Shown: in pieces, positions 35,919-44,675 of the stretch
Layout: each line of letters starts with the position of its first letter
Position numbering within the stretch: the first letter of the stretch is position 1
Assembly (NCBI RefSeq): GCF_019443505.1
Contig: NZ_CP080377.1
Location: 1,798,001-1,862,000 of the forward strand
Length of the DNA stretch: 64,000 bases
Reading direction: 5' to 3'
From: Janthinobacterium sp. PAMC25594
GTDB lineage: Bacteria > Pseudomonadota > Gammaproteobacteria > Burkholderiales > Burkholderiaceae_D
The notes under the pieces: model-generated
What the model saw: only the letters and a program-made list of their open reading frames with translations
Database searches by the model: none
What the model was told of the DNA's origin: nothing
Program-made: the position numbers and the translations under genes

Positions 35919-37220
35919 TTACATTCCTTCTTGGTCAGGCAGCTTCAACCTGCCAGTGTGGAAATCATACTCGTAGACCTCCCCATATCGCCCCCATTCG
36001 ACGGCAACTTCCAGCACTCGCTTCGCTTCATCCTCCTTCAAGAACTCCTCCAATAGTTCAATGAAGGGCTCTTCTGGTGAGGAACCTGTTGGCTCCTGTT
36101 CGAGTTGCTGGCGAATGCGTGCCGCCAAAGGAACATGGGTCAACAGCTGTTGCCCAAAGATTTCTTGTCGTAGCGGTCTATCGGCTTCTGCGTAGCGTTG
36201 GCCCAATGGAGTAAGCGAGATGTCCCCCTTTTCCACATAGGCTAAACCAAGTAAGCCCAGCGCTTCGTATGTCGGGAACAACTCCTCATCAGATAGTTCC
36301 GCTTCTTCTGAAAGGTGTGGCAAATCCGCTCTTCCGTTAAATGGCGCATCGGCGAGTAGGTCAAGGATGCTTTCAATACGGCTCACATCGGTTTCCGGCA
36401 AACGATAGTTGGAATGTGTCGCGAGAATAACTCCGGGGGGGGCTTCATGAATCGGGCGCATTGTCATCAGACCGTACACTTCGTCGATGAGGGCTCTGAC
36501 CTGCGTTGAATCGACCGTGCGAGGCCGCGGTAGTTCGATTTTGACTTCATTGCGAATTCTTCCAGGTCCGCTCGATAGAATAATAATCCGGTCAGCCATC
36601 ATGACCGCTTCCTCGATGTTGTGTGACACAATCAGAATACCTCTGGTTGGAATCCTGTTGCTATCCCACAGGTCCAGAATGTCGTTGCGTAGCGTCTCAC
36701 CCGTCAATACGTCGAGAGCAGAAAATGCCTCGTCCATCAGCAATACGTCTGGATTGGTCACGAGCGCTCGCGCGATACCAACTCGCTGCCGCATGCCACC
36801 CGATAGTTCGCGGGGTAAAGCGCCACCAAAACCGGCCAAGCCCATCAGCTCCAGCATGGCGTCGGCGCGCTTTTCCCGCTCCGCGGGCGATATCCCTTGT
36901 GCTTCCAATCCAAGCTCGACGTTCTGCTGCACAGTGAGCCACGGAAACAACGCAAACGATTGGAATACCATCGCTATGCCAGTTGCCGGGCCGCGGATAT
37001 TTTTGCCCCGGTATCTGGCTTTACCTGCATCAGCTGGAATCAGTCCAGCCATGATACGCAGCAAGGTTGATTTACCGGAACCCGACTTTCCAAGCAGCGC
37101 GACGATTTCACCTTTTGCCAATGAAAAATTAACATCATCTAGGATGAGACGTGGTGCACCGTCAGCGCTGCGAAAGGACTTGGCAACGCCATTCAGTTCC
37201 ATCAGTATATTTTCTGTCAT
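35919..37220 (-). CDS. Nitrate/sulfonate-type ABC transporter ATPase with AAA-associated C-terminal domain
   Basis: 433 residues. The nucleotide-binding domain has Walker A (ALLGKSGSGKSTLLRIMAGL), the signature ELSGGMRQRVGIARALV, Walker B VLLMDEAFSALDVLT and the switch His in VSHNIEEAVMM, matching the SsuB/TauB/NrtD group. An extra ~150-residue C-terminal 'AAA-associated' domain (ETDVSRIESILDLLADAPFN onward), predicted to be helical and regulatory, is found in a subset of these ATPases. Its start is 9 bp from the permease stop; it is the last gene of the porin-permease-ATPase operon. Confidence 0.93.
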   Translation of the reverse strand: MTENILMELNGVAKSFRSADGAPRLILDDVNFSLAKGEIVALLGKSGSGKSTLLRIMAGLIPADAGKARYRGKNIRGPATGIAMVFQSFALFPWLTVQQNVELGLEAQGISPAEREKRADAMLELMGLAGFGGALPRELSGGMRQRVGIARALVTNPDVLLMDEAFSALDVLTGETLRNDILDLWDSNRIPTRGILIVSHNIEEAVMMADRIIILSSGPGRIRNEVKIELPRPRTVDSTQVRALIDEVYGLMTMRPIHEAPPGVILATHSNYRLPETDVSRIESILDLLADAPFNGRADLPHLSEEAELSDEELFPTYEALGLLGLAYVEKGDISLTPLGQRYAEADRPLRQEIFGQQLLTHVPLAARIRQQLEQEPTGSSPEEPFIELLEEFLKEDEAKRVLEVAVEWGRYGEVYEYDFHTGRLKLPDQEGM

Positions 37221-37229
37221 GACTCTTCC

Positions 37230-38966
37230 TCAAAGGCTACGGTCTTCGGCCAGCAAATACAGTTTGCGCCAGAAGAAGCGGTTCAACAACATCACGAAGA
37301 CGCACATTACCCCTATGCCTAGCGCTATGCGGTGGAAATCGCCAGCGTCAGTCATTTGCTTGATGTAACTGCCCAGCCCATCCGCGACCAAAGTAGTCTT
37401 GCCCCAAGTTACATACTCAGCAACGATGCTGGCGTTCCACGAACCGCCACTGGCGGTAATGGCGCCGGTGATATAGGCTGGGAATACGGCCGGAAGATAT
37501 ACCCGCTTCCATTTGAGCCACCCCTTCAAACCAAGATTATCAGCCGCAAGACGCAACTCGTTCGGAATGGTCGATGCACCGGCCACGACGTTAAATAGGA
37601 TGTACCACTGGGTGCCGAATACCATCAGGGGACTGAGCCAGATGTTCGGATTGAGCTTTAGCGTCACCAACATGTACACAACTACCGGGAACATCAGATT
37701 GACAGGAAATGCCGCCAAAAATTGTGCGACCGCCTGCACTCGTTGCGAATACTGGGGACGCAATCCTATCCAGACCGCAATCGGTACCCACACGACAGAT
37801 GCCAGACCAATGAGCAGCATCACACGGCCGAGCGTAATCAAACCCAATACGACTACATGCGCCGCCTCCGCCCAGCCGACATCACTGTGCACAAACATCA
37901 CGAGACGATAAACGGCCAACAGGGAAGCGGCCGGCACCAGCACGTCCCAGACACGCGCCGCGTACTTGCCGAGCGGGTGCGAACGCGTCTCGTCTGTGTC
38001 GCGCTCATGGCGCTGGCTAAACCAGCCCAGCGCGCCGCTCAGCTTCAGCCAGAATCGGTCGGTCAGCGCTCTTATCCAGCGGCTACGCCTGCCCCAGTCC
38101 AGCAGCCAAGAGCCCTGCGCGGTATCGCCCTGCGATTCTTCGAAGCGAAATTTGTCTGCCCAGGCCAGCAGCGGGCGGAAAAACAGCTGGTCATACAACA
38201 CAATTCCGGCCAGCATGGCACAGATGGCCCAGGCAATGGCGCGGCCATTCTCCGCCTCAATGGCGACAGCGATATAGGCGCCAATACCGGGCAGCTTAAT
38301 ATCTTGCCCGGCCACTGAAATCGCTTCGGCCGCGACAAGAAAAAACCAGCCACCCGACATCGACATCATCATGTTCCACAGTAGGCCGGGCATTGCGAAC
38401 GGCAGTTCAAGCCGCCAAAAGCGTTGCCAGCCCGACTGGCAGAATACCCGCGACGCTTCATTGAGCTCCGGTGGCACGGTGCGCATCGACTGGAACAGAC
38501 TAAATGCCATGTTCCACGCTTGCGAGGTAAAAATCGCGAAGATGGCCGCACACTCGACGCCCAATAAATTTCCGGGAAACAATGCGATGAATGGCGCAAT
38601 CGCTATGGCCTGGAAGCCAAGAATAGGCACTGACTGCAGGATATCGAGCAGGGGAATCATCACCTTTTCGGCCGCGCGGTACTTCGATGCTATCGCGGCG
38701 AAGACGAAACTGAACAGTAACGAACACGCCAGGGCTGTAAACATGCGCAACATCGTTCGCAACAAGTAATACGGCAGATTGACCGGGTCTAGTGAAATTG
38801 GCGTCACTTGGCCAACCGTGAAAGGCCTAGTCATCTGCATAGCACCAAACGCTGCCGCCGCCAGTACGGCGAGCACCAGGGGCAACAAAATCCAGTCCCA
38901 ACGGTTGGGCGCACCAGCAAGTAGAGCACGTTCACCGCGGCGCGGGTTAAACAACTCGAACATCAT
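37230..38966 (-). CDS. ABC transporter permease, two fused permease domains
   Basis: 578 residues with two BPD-type inner-membrane modules. Each carries an EAA-like loop: first near NEASRVFCQSGWQRFWRLEL, second near NELRLAADNLGLKGWLKWKR. Single permeases of this family are about 260 residues, so this is a natural head-to-tail fusion able to form the channel alone. It lies between the porin gene (10 bp upstream) and the ATPase gene (9 bp downstream). No periplasmic binding-protein gene is present in the operon, which leaves the substrate undetermined. Confidence 0.92.
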   Translation of the reverse strand: MMFELFNPRRGERALLAGAPNRWDWILLPLVLAVLAAAAFGAMQMTRPFTVGQVTPISLDPVNLPYYLLRTMLRMFTALACSLLFSFVFAAIASKYRAAEKVMIPLLDILQSVPILGFQAIAIAPFIALFPGNLLGVECAAIFAIFTSQAWNMAFSLFQSMRTVPPELNEASRVFCQSGWQRFWRLELPFAMPGLLWNMMMSMSGGWFFLVAAEAISVAGQDIKLPGIGAYIAVAIEAENGRAIAWAICAMLAGIVLYDQLFFRPLLAWADKFRFEESQGDTAQGSWLLDWGRRSRWIRALTDRFWLKLSGALGWFSQRHERDTDETRSHPLGKYAARVWDVLVPAASLLAVYRLVMFVHSDVGWAEAAHVVVLGLITLGRVMLLIGLASVVWVPIAVWIGLRPQYSQRVQAVAQFLAAFPVNLMFPVVVYMLVTLKLNPNIWLSPLMVFGTQWYILFNVVAGASTIPNELRLAADNLGLKGWLKWKRVYLPAVFPAYITGAITASGGSWNASIVAEYVTWGKTTLVADGLGSYIKQMTDAGDFHRIALGIGVMCVFVMLLNRFFWRKLYLLAEDRSL

Positions 38967-38976
38967 GCGCTCCCGA

Positions 38977-40311
38977 TTAGTATTGCGCGTGCAGACGGAT
39001 GGAGCCGACGGTCACCGGACCACGGTCTCGGTTATAGGCGGGATTAGCAATCCGTTGATAGTCCAGGGTTACCCAAGCGGCTTTCGCGACTTTCGCGCTG
39101 TAGTACGCTTCCACTATTGATTCCGGTCGGTAGTTTAACTGTCCGTCTCCAATGAAAGCGCCATGCCCTCCGGCTGCCAAATAGTCCCTGTGTGCACTCG
39201 ATAGTCCATTGCGAACCAGCGCGATGCCAACGGAATCATCACTGCGACTCCAGAGGCCACCTTTCAGAACTAGCCCGGTGGAAATCGAGCGTTCTATTTC
39301 AGTAAATGCGTAGGTTTCCGACGCTCCGTCGTTCCAACTTCCACGGGCGAAGACGCCGATATCGGATGTCAAATTCTGTTCGGCACTGATGCCAAAGCCG
39401 ATTTTCGTACGTTCGGAGCGCACGCGCGACACATCTGGTATGCCGCCATGGCTACGAGCCTCGGCTAACGCATCTCGAAAGCTCCCCATCTTCGCCCTGT
39501 TACGAAAAGCCAACACACGGAGCTTACCGGCCTGTTCGCCTACTGTGTGAGTATGTTCCAACTCGATTTGGTCGCCATAGTGTTCAAAAACATGCTTATC
39601 GAGCGGCAATCCGTTTGATACGGCCGGTTGCATAAACCTTCCGGCGCGCAGCACCCAATCGTCATAAAAATACTCGACAGAAGCCCCCCATGTATAGCCA
39701 CGCGCATCCGCCGCAAAGTCATAAGCACCGTGGGCGAGGAGCGCCCAATTCATAAACTGGGTACGCGCATCGTGCGCAAACTCATTGGCGTCGAATATAT
39801 CAGTGACTGCAAGGTTACCGACGGTGATAACGACGCGCCGTTTTTCCACCATGCCAGCCAGCTGATTAACATCCGTCTCCACGGCTTCCTTTTCGCCGCC
39901 CAGTCCCCACGTTTGACGTAGGAATAGCCGAGCCCGGTAGAAGGTGGGATTGGGACCTCCCGTCTTCTGCTGCTCCCCGTTGGTCATGCCCCCCAGACCG
40001 GTCAGTCCGGACAGGGGTACGCCTTGGACCAACTCAGGGTTAACATAGAGTTCGCCGCCAGCCCAAGGACGCCAGCCAAGCGCCGCGGTGGAGCTGAATG
40101 AATACGATTTTTCCGTGAAAGGGCTCAGACTGTTCGTCCCGTTATAGGCGGCCGAGAACGAGGGTTTTTTCTGCCAGATGTATGTGGCTTGAAAGTGAGC
40201 GTTCCATGCTTCCTCGATAGTATCCTCGGCACGCGCCGAAATGGTCCAGCCTAGGAGCACTACTGCAATGAGAGCGCATCCGACCTTGTTTTCGTTTTTT
40301 GACATTGGCAC
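38977..40311 (-). CDS. Outer-membrane carbohydrate-porin-type (OprB-like) protein
   Basis: 444 residues with an N-terminal signal peptide (VGCALIAVVLLGWTISARAE; cleavage after ARA). The mature protein is rich in alternating Tyr/Trp strands (AHFQATYIWQKKPSFSAAYN; RPWAGGELYVNPELVQGVPL) and ends in the aromatic C-terminal residue needed for outer-membrane insertion (SIRLHAQY). First gene of an operon with the ABC permease and ATPase, so it probably brings the same solute across the outer membrane. The 40.31-40.67 kb interval upstream should hold the promoter, but no operator stood out. Confidence 0.88.
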   Translation of the reverse strand: MPMSKNENKVGCALIAVVLLGWTISARAEDTIEEAWNAHFQATYIWQKKPSFSAAYNGTNSLSPFTEKSYSFSSTAALGWRPWAGGELYVNPELVQGVPLSGLTGLGGMTNGEQQKTGGPNPTFYRARLFLRQTWGLGGEKEAVETDVNQLAGMVEKRRVVITVGNLAVTDIFDANEFAHDARTQFMNWALLAHGAYDFAADARGYTWGASVEYFYDDWVLRAGRFMQPAVSNGLPLDKHVFEHYGDQIELEHTHTVGEQAGKLRVLAFRNRAKMGSFRDALAEARSHGGIPDVSRVRSERTKIGFGISAEQNLTSDIGVFARGSWNDGASETYAFTEIERSISTGLVLKGGLWSRSDDSVGIALVRNGLSSAHRDYLAAGGHGAFIGDGQLNYRPESIVEAYYSAKVAKAAWVTLDYQRIANPAYNRDRGPVTVGSIRLHAQY

Positions 40312-40671
40312 CTCAACTTGAACTGAACGACTGACGGCAACGTGCTCCTACGCAGTCCGAACAGGTGCGCAGCGCAAAAAGCGCTGCCGAAAAATATGAA
40401 AAATCCTCCAATTATGGAATATTTTTATGACAGGGCAGTTACCATCACTCGGGATGATACTGCGGGCGCCTATTAATACGGCTAAAAATACGGCTAAACA
40501 CAGGTTGCAAGCAGACACATAGCATGCATTACAACACATCCGCAGCGCAGTGAAAAACGGTGAAATCAGCAAGGCCCTGGCGACCGCACTGCACTGGAAA
40601 GACACAGCCAGTCTCCAGGAAGAGCGCGGGATAACAAGACACAAAGGCGGCTATCTAGGCCGCCCCTTACG

Positions 40672-41202
40672 CTATACAAACATCAGGAAACCGTCAGCAA
40701 AACACGCTACGCCCGCAATACCTATCGGGATGGAAGCCCACCAAATACGCCGAGCTTTCATCAGCCCTGATATGGAGTTAAGCAGAATCGATACCTGAAG
40801 GAAAATTACGGCAATACCAAATGGTTTGCCGTGTTGCTTGGCGGCATCGCGTTGTTGTTCAAGTTCGTGGGCGCGCGTTTGAATACCCTGTTTCTCACTT
40901 GCATAGCGACCGATGGCAGCGCGGTACTCCTGCTCTTTTTCCGCATAGGCGGCACTCGCAGGATTTCCCTTTGACAGTGCCATGGCCTGCAATTTCAGTT
41001 GCTCGGCTTGCAATTCATACAGATGCTGCTTGGTGCTTTTCGCCTGGTAGAACGACCACTGGTCCGAGGCCAGAGCTTGGCTTATCACGCTTTGGGTAGA
41101 GTACCCGCCACCTTTAAAGGTAGACAAGGTCGCGCACACCGCAAGGATTACCGTCGCAAGCGCCATCTTGTTGAGCCAGGGTTCCTTGATTTCTTCCGCC
41201 AT
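40672..41202 (-). CDS. DUF4337-like membrane protein
   Basis: 176 residues from the ATG at 41202 (MAEEIKEPWLNKMALATVIL), preceded by AGAGG; upstream in-frame starts add a non-homologous 23 residues. One N-terminal transmembrane helix is followed by a long helical region (LYELQAEQLKLQAMALSKGN ... HELEQQRDAAKQ) and two C-terminal helices (GIAVIFLQVSILLNSISGLM; ASIPIGIAGVACFADGFLMF). This matches DUF4337 proteins. Function unknown. Confidence 0.8.
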   Translation of the reverse strand: MAEEIKEPWLNKMALATVILAVCATLSTFKGGGYSTQSVISQALASDQWSFYQAKSTKQHLYELQAEQLKLQAMALSKGNPASAAYAEKEQEYRAAIGRYASEKQGIQTRAHELEQQRDAAKQHGKPFGIAVIFLQVSILLNSISGLMKARRIWWASIPIGIAGVACFADGFLMFV

Positions 41203-41451
41203 CGCTTGCCTCTTCATTGAAAAAGCCAGCATTGTAGACGGCAGCGTCGACATGGGCCAGACGTGCTGCACATGCCGCGAACCTGGGTCTCAGCGTTCAG
41301 CTCCCATGCGTTCGCTGCGCACTTTGTCCTTAACTTCACGTTGTTTTTGTTACGTATGCTTACCCCGGAAACATCTTCCATACATCCCGTTAGCGGCTTC
41401 ATCCGTTAATGGTCTATCAGCGCGACGTCAGCGCCATACCGGAGAACGAAA

Positions 41452-41979
41452 ATGGAAACCACCGCCGCATCGAATCCCATCCATCCACTGATGGCCGCCG
41501 CCGCTGTCTCACTTACCTTGGTGAGCCTGGTTGGCGCCGCCGCGATTGCTGGGCTTCTGCCAAACTCTCATGGTGCAGCCGTAAGCAGTTCGACAGTAGA
41601 TAGGACGAGCAGCGGTAGTGCCCCGCTGGCACAGCAGTCTGCACCGGCCCCAGTCGTGCGAGAGATTGTGCGATACAAAACCGTCGTGCACCATGAATAT
41701 CCCCGTCGTCACGAGACCGCCTACGACAAGGACCGGGTCCAACTGGCTCAAGCTGACCAACCCCGGGATTATCGACAGGCGCCGGCATATCAGCAGCCCG
41801 CTCCGGTCGCCCAGAACAGCCCACTTGGCATAGGCATTGGCGCCTTAGTCGGCGGCTTAATAGGTAGTCACGTTGGTGGCGGCAACGGCCGCACCTTGGC
41901 AGCAATCGCGGGCGCCGTTGGTGGCGGCTACGCGGGCAACGAAATCGCCAAGCGTAACCAGTTCGCCGGCCAGCAATAA
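41452..41979 (+). CDS. Glycine-zipper membrane protein
   Basis: 175 residues, ATG preceded by GGAGAACGAAA. An N-terminal hydrophobic anchor (LMAAAAVSLTLVSLVGAAAI) is followed by a polar Gln/Pro-rich linker with IVRYKTVVHHEYPRRHETAY, and a C-terminal glycine zipper (IGIGALVGGLIGSHVGGGNG, then LAAIAGAVGGGYAGNEIAKR). It is next to another glycine-zipper gene on the same strand (42037), 57 bp away, suggesting a joint transcription unit for an envelope-associated pair. Confidence 0.82.
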   Translation: METTAASNPIHPLMAAAAVSLTLVSLVGAAAIAGLLPNSHGAAVSSSTVDRTSSGSAPLAQQSAPAPVVREIVRYKTVVHHEYPRRHETAYDKDRVQLAQADQPRDYRQAPAYQQPAPVAQNSPLGIGIGALVGGLIGSHVGGGNGRTLAAIAGAVGGGYAGNEIAKRNQFAGQQ

Positions 41980-42036
41980 TGTCGGACCGGCGTCAGAAAG
42001 AACGTAAGGAACCATCATAAAAAAAGCAAAATCAGC

Positions 42037-42534
42037 TTGGCACTTTTAGCCCTCGCCCTCCCAGCAGCAGCCTTTGCAACCGAATATCAGACAATTGAAC
42101 GCCCTCGCCAAGAGTGCTGGAACGAACAAGTTCAAGTGCAGCAGCGTGGCTACGACGCCGGCGGCGCAATCATTGGAGGCATTGCCGGAGGTTTGCTCGG
42201 CAACCAGGTCGGCCATGGGAATGGCCGCACCGCCGCCACCGCCGTTGGCGCGATAACAGGCGCAATGGTCGGTGAGCGTATGTCGTCCCAGCCAAGCTAC
42301 TCCACCCAGAGTGTGCAACGCTGCCGTACCGTCATCGACCGCGTTCAAGTGCCAGTCTATCGCGAACCACTCCAGGTATGGGTGGAGGAGCAACCGGTGT
42401 ACGTGCCGCGTGCGGAGTACTACTACGTTCGGCCTGGCGAACGCGAACATCGGGAGCACTGGGACCACGACGGTTGGCATGAGCGGCGCCATGACCGAGA
42501 TGAGCATCGCCACCACCACGAGGACGAAGACTAA
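42037..42534 (+). CDS. Glycine-zipper protein whose original ATG appears lost
   Basis: The usable frame opens at a TTG (42037), giving MALLALALPAAAFA and then a mature part homologous to the lipoprotein at 32596-33114: IERPRQECWNEQVQVQQRGY, GAIIGGIAGGLLGNQVGHGN, TAVGAITGAMVGERMSSQ, and RCRTVIDRVQVPVY with an Arg/His-rich tail. Upstream, AAGGA at 42006 is followed by CATCATAAAAAAAGC. Adding one G (ATGAAAAAAAGC) would restore ATG AAA AAA AGC AAA ATC AGC in the same frame. So the normal start and the lysines of the signal peptide seem removed by a one-base deletion. Expression from TTG is possible but should be weak. Confidence 0.75.
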   Translation: MALLALALPAAAFATEYQTIERPRQECWNEQVQVQQRGYDAGGAIIGGIAGGLLGNQVGHGNGRTAATAVGAITGAMVGERMSSQPSYSTQSVQRCRTVIDRVQVPVYREPLQVWVEEQPVYVPRAEYYYVRPGEREHREHWDHDGWHERRHDRDEHRHHHEDED

Positions 42535-42701
42535 TCCATGTGGCCCGCCTACCTTCCACCAGCCAGCGGGCACCTTAAATATCTGTGTGGAAGACGCAGA
42601 CCTGAAACGGTTAGCTTTTGGAACTCTTATAGTTTGCTCTGTGGCTGCTTGGCCTGCCCAGGCCGGCTTAGGGCTACCTGATTGAATCCGCAAGCAATTA
42701 T

Positions 42702-42740
42702 AGTCATTGGCAGCTTGCGCCCCAAAGCGGACCTTCACAT
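42702..42740. repeat. Palindromic repeat, right half
   Basis: AGTCATTGGCAGCTTGCG followed by CCCCAAAGCGGACCTTCA (to 42737) agrees with the middle and right arm of the full palindrome. It is the left-most copy in the run of single-gene units that goes on to 48.8 kb. The 42.54-42.78 kb interval holds nothing else. Confidence 0.6.
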
Positions 42741-42783
42741 CACAAGTAATGCATTGTGAATCTGCACACTAGGTTTTACGCAG

Positions 42784-43269
42784 CTATCGCAGTTGAAGTT
42801 CCCAGTAGCCAACATCAATCCACCGTTCGAACTTACGCCCGACACGTTTAAAGTGCGCGACTTTCTCGAATCCAATTTTTTCATGTAGAGCCACACTCGG
42901 AAGGTTGGGTTGAGCGATGCCTCCAAGCGCCACCTGGATATCTTTATTACGTAACGTATCAATCAAAGTGAGATAGAGCTGTCGGCCAATTCCTTGACGC
43001 GCATATTCTGGCGCAACATAAACCGTAGTTTCTACCGAAAAACGGTACGCACTCCGGGCACGCCAGGGAGTGGCATATGCATAGCCAATAACTTTGCCTT
43101 CCCGCTCGTAGACATACCAGGGCAATCGCGCGCTCACACTTTTGATACGGGATGCCATCTCCTCTTGGGTTACAGCATCTTCTTCGAATGTAATGGTCGT
43201 GTTAAGGACATAGTGATTGTAGATTGCAGCTATCACGTTGGCGTCGCTAGGTATAGCTAGTCGTATCAT
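42784..43269 (-). CDS. GNAT N-acetyltransferase (phosphinothricin acetyltransferase-like)
   Basis: 161 residues, ATG at 43269. MIRLAIPSDANVIAAIYNHY and TTITFEEDAVTQEEM are typical of the PAT/Bar/YwnH type. The acetyl-CoA loop is VAPEYARQGIGRQLYLTLID and the C-terminus keeps HEKIGFEKVAHFKRVGRKF. Substrates of the group include phosphinothricin and methionine sulfone; the specific one is not known. First of the run of minus-strand single genes. Confidence 0.88.
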   Translation of the reverse strand: MIRLAIPSDANVIAAIYNHYVLNTTITFEEDAVTQEEMASRIKSVSARLPWYVYEREGKVIGYAYATPWRARSAYRFSVETTVYVAPEYARQGIGRQLYLTLIDTLRNKDIQVALGGIAQPNLPSVALHEKIGFEKVAHFKRVGRKFERWIDVGYWELQLR

Positions 43270-43409
43270 GGAAATGGTTTGGATAAAGTTTGCGTTGACA
43301 TGGATGTCTCCGTACTATTCGCGGGTTGAATCACTGAAGGCAAACGTTCGTTCGGAGCCCAACGACCAACAGGCCTCTTTTGACAAAGTGCTGACCGCAC
43401 CCTTGTTTT

Positions 43410-43964
43410 TTATCCCAAGGTATGCGCTGCGTTCAATGCTTCGTCTGAGCTAATAATCGACGCATATTCGCCATCCAGATTGGCAAGCGCCATAGCGTGA
43501 ACCTCTTCGGCGGAACGCTCTACACCGTTGAAATCGGTTTTCGCATATGCGTACGTGCCGTCTGGTACAACGAAGGTTTTGAAGCCCAAGTTGCCGGCTG
43601 TTCGCGCGGTACTCTCCACGGAGTTATTGGTACTAACTCCAACGATGACGACACTTGATTGTCCACGCACATGAAGCCAGCGGTCAAGCGCGGTGTTGAT
43701 GAAGGCGTCAGGCACATTTTTCTCGACTACATGTTCGTTTGCCAATGGAGAAAGCTCCGGCTGGAACTCTACACCCGGTTGGCCTGGCCAGAACGACGAA
43801 CCGGGCGTCCTGGAGATGTGGCGCACGTGAACCACTGGCGCTTTCCGAAGCCGCCATTCATTCAGAAGTCTCGCAATCGTCGCCTCTGCTTGATGATTAT
43901 TCCTAACCTCAGCCTTTGGCCAAGTCATTCCTACTTGCATGTCAATGATTAAAAGGGTAGTCAT
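43410..43964 (-). CDS. Isochorismatase-like hydrolase with Ser in place of catalytic Cys
   Basis: 184 residues of the cysteine-hydrolase fold: catalytic Asp in LLIDMQVGM, the conserved cis-peptide region VIVGVSTNNSVESTARTAGN, and GFKTFVVPDGTYAY. At the position where nicotinamidase-type enzymes have a nucleophilic Cys (TNxCVE) this protein has Ser (TNNSVE). A subfamily with that replacement exists, so it need not be dead, but its reaction is uncertain. Single transcription unit with palindromic repeats in the flanking gaps. Confidence 0.85.
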   Translation of the reverse strand: MTTLLIIDMQVGMTWPKAEVRNNHQAEATIARLLNEWRLRKAPVVHVRHISRTPGSSFWPGQPGVEFQPELSPLANEHVVEKNVPDAFINTALDRWLHVRGQSSVVIVGVSTNNSVESTARTAGNLGFKTFVVPDGTYAYAKTDFNGVERSAEEVHAMALANLDGEYASIISSDEALNAAHTLG

Positions 43965-43999
43965 ATAAATTTCGCAAGTGTCTTAAACACAGAGAATCA

Positions 44000-44038
44000 G
44001 AGAGTTGAATGGCTGCTTTTGGCCGAAAGCGGCTTAAC
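44000..44038. repeat. Palindromic repeat unit
   Basis: GGCTGCTTTTGGCCGAAAGC at 44009 with GGCTTAACGACCC following; it reaches the stop codon of the next minus-strand gene. GTTGAAT at 44002 and GCTTAAC at 44031 are complementary in part and make a hairpin. Confidence 0.55.
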
Positions 44039-44237
44039 GACCCAACGCCTGCCATAATAACTTTTCGAACCTTTCTTGCGCAAAGTAGAACTTCTCCCGC
44101 ACTGCTATCCATTTCTCTACATCCTCGTAGGACGGCTCAGCAATGGCCTGCAATTCATCCCAAGCATCATGATGAGCGTCTGCAGCAGCATTCGCCTCGT
44201 CTCGCGCATTGATTACAAATTCAGGTAACTGAGCCAT
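44034..44237 (-). CDS. Small acidic helical protein, 67 aa
   Basis: MAQLPEFVINARDEANAAAD start, then a helical region ending KLLWQALGR. No family recognised and no signal peptide. It sits between two copies of the palindromic repeat, like its neighbours, which supports its being a real single-gene unit. Confidence 0.55.
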   Translation of the reverse strand: MAQLPEFVINARDEANAAADAHHDAWDELQAIAEPSYEDVEKWIAVREKFYFAQERFEKLLWQALGR

Positions 44238-44257
44238 ACGATGACCTTTCTCGATGG

Positions 44258-44300
44258 GAGGCTGCTTCTGGCCGACAACGGCGAAATTATGGCGGATTGT
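44258..44300. repeat. Palindromic repeat unit
   Basis: GGCTGCTTCTGGCCGACAAC at 44261 followed by ATGGCGGATTG; matches the unit at 24722 including the second conserved block GCGGATTG. Confidence 0.55.
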
Positions 44301-44598
44301 TTCCCCGATTTATCCCCGAGGGATTCCCGGTTGTGCTAGGCCAATTATTGTTGATATTGCCTGTTATTGTCATGAAGAGATATTTGTGTGTGTCATATTT
44401 ATCGCCAATATCCAGCTTGAAGTTTCCCTTCGATGCTGTCGCCTCAGCGTCTATTCCACACAAACATCCGACTGTATTGGCTCTGCAGCCACAGTCGTTT
44501 TTGAGAACCGGTTCGATTCCGGTGCGCAGACGAAAATCTTCTGAGGTAGCAACGTAGCAGAACGACTTTGAACCCAGTTTCGTTTCAACATAAATCAT
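44287..44598 (-). CDS. Hypothetical Cys-rich protein, 103 aa
   Basis: MIYVETKLGSKSFCYVATSE, with a compact cysteine cluster NDCGCRANTVGCLCG about residues 34-48 that could bind a metal, and an Asn/Gly-rich tail. No homology recognised. Its 3' end overlaps the palindromic repeat, so the last residues may be encoded by repeat DNA. Confidence 0.5.
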   Translation of the reverse strand: MIYVETKLGSKSFCYVATSEDFRLRTGIEPVLKNDCGCRANTVGCLCGIDAEATASKGNFKLDIGDKYDTHKYLFMTITGNINNNWPSTTGNPSGINRGNNPP

Positions 44599-44634
44599 TT
44601 ATATTCCTTTTTTTAAATCACAGTGCCATCAATT

Positions 44635-44670
44635 ACGGCCGCTTTTGGCCGTTTACTGCCGTCTTGAGGC
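44635..44670. repeat. Palindromic repeat unit
   Basis: GGCCGCTTTTGGCCGTTTAC at 44638, just past the stop of the next minus-strand gene. Confidence 0.55.
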
Positions 44671-44675
44671 AAACT

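Noticed and set aside
40348..40644. 98-codon minus-strand frame upstream of the porin
   Set aside because: Cys-rich hydrophobic reading without homologue or start signal; more likely the promoter region of the porin operon.
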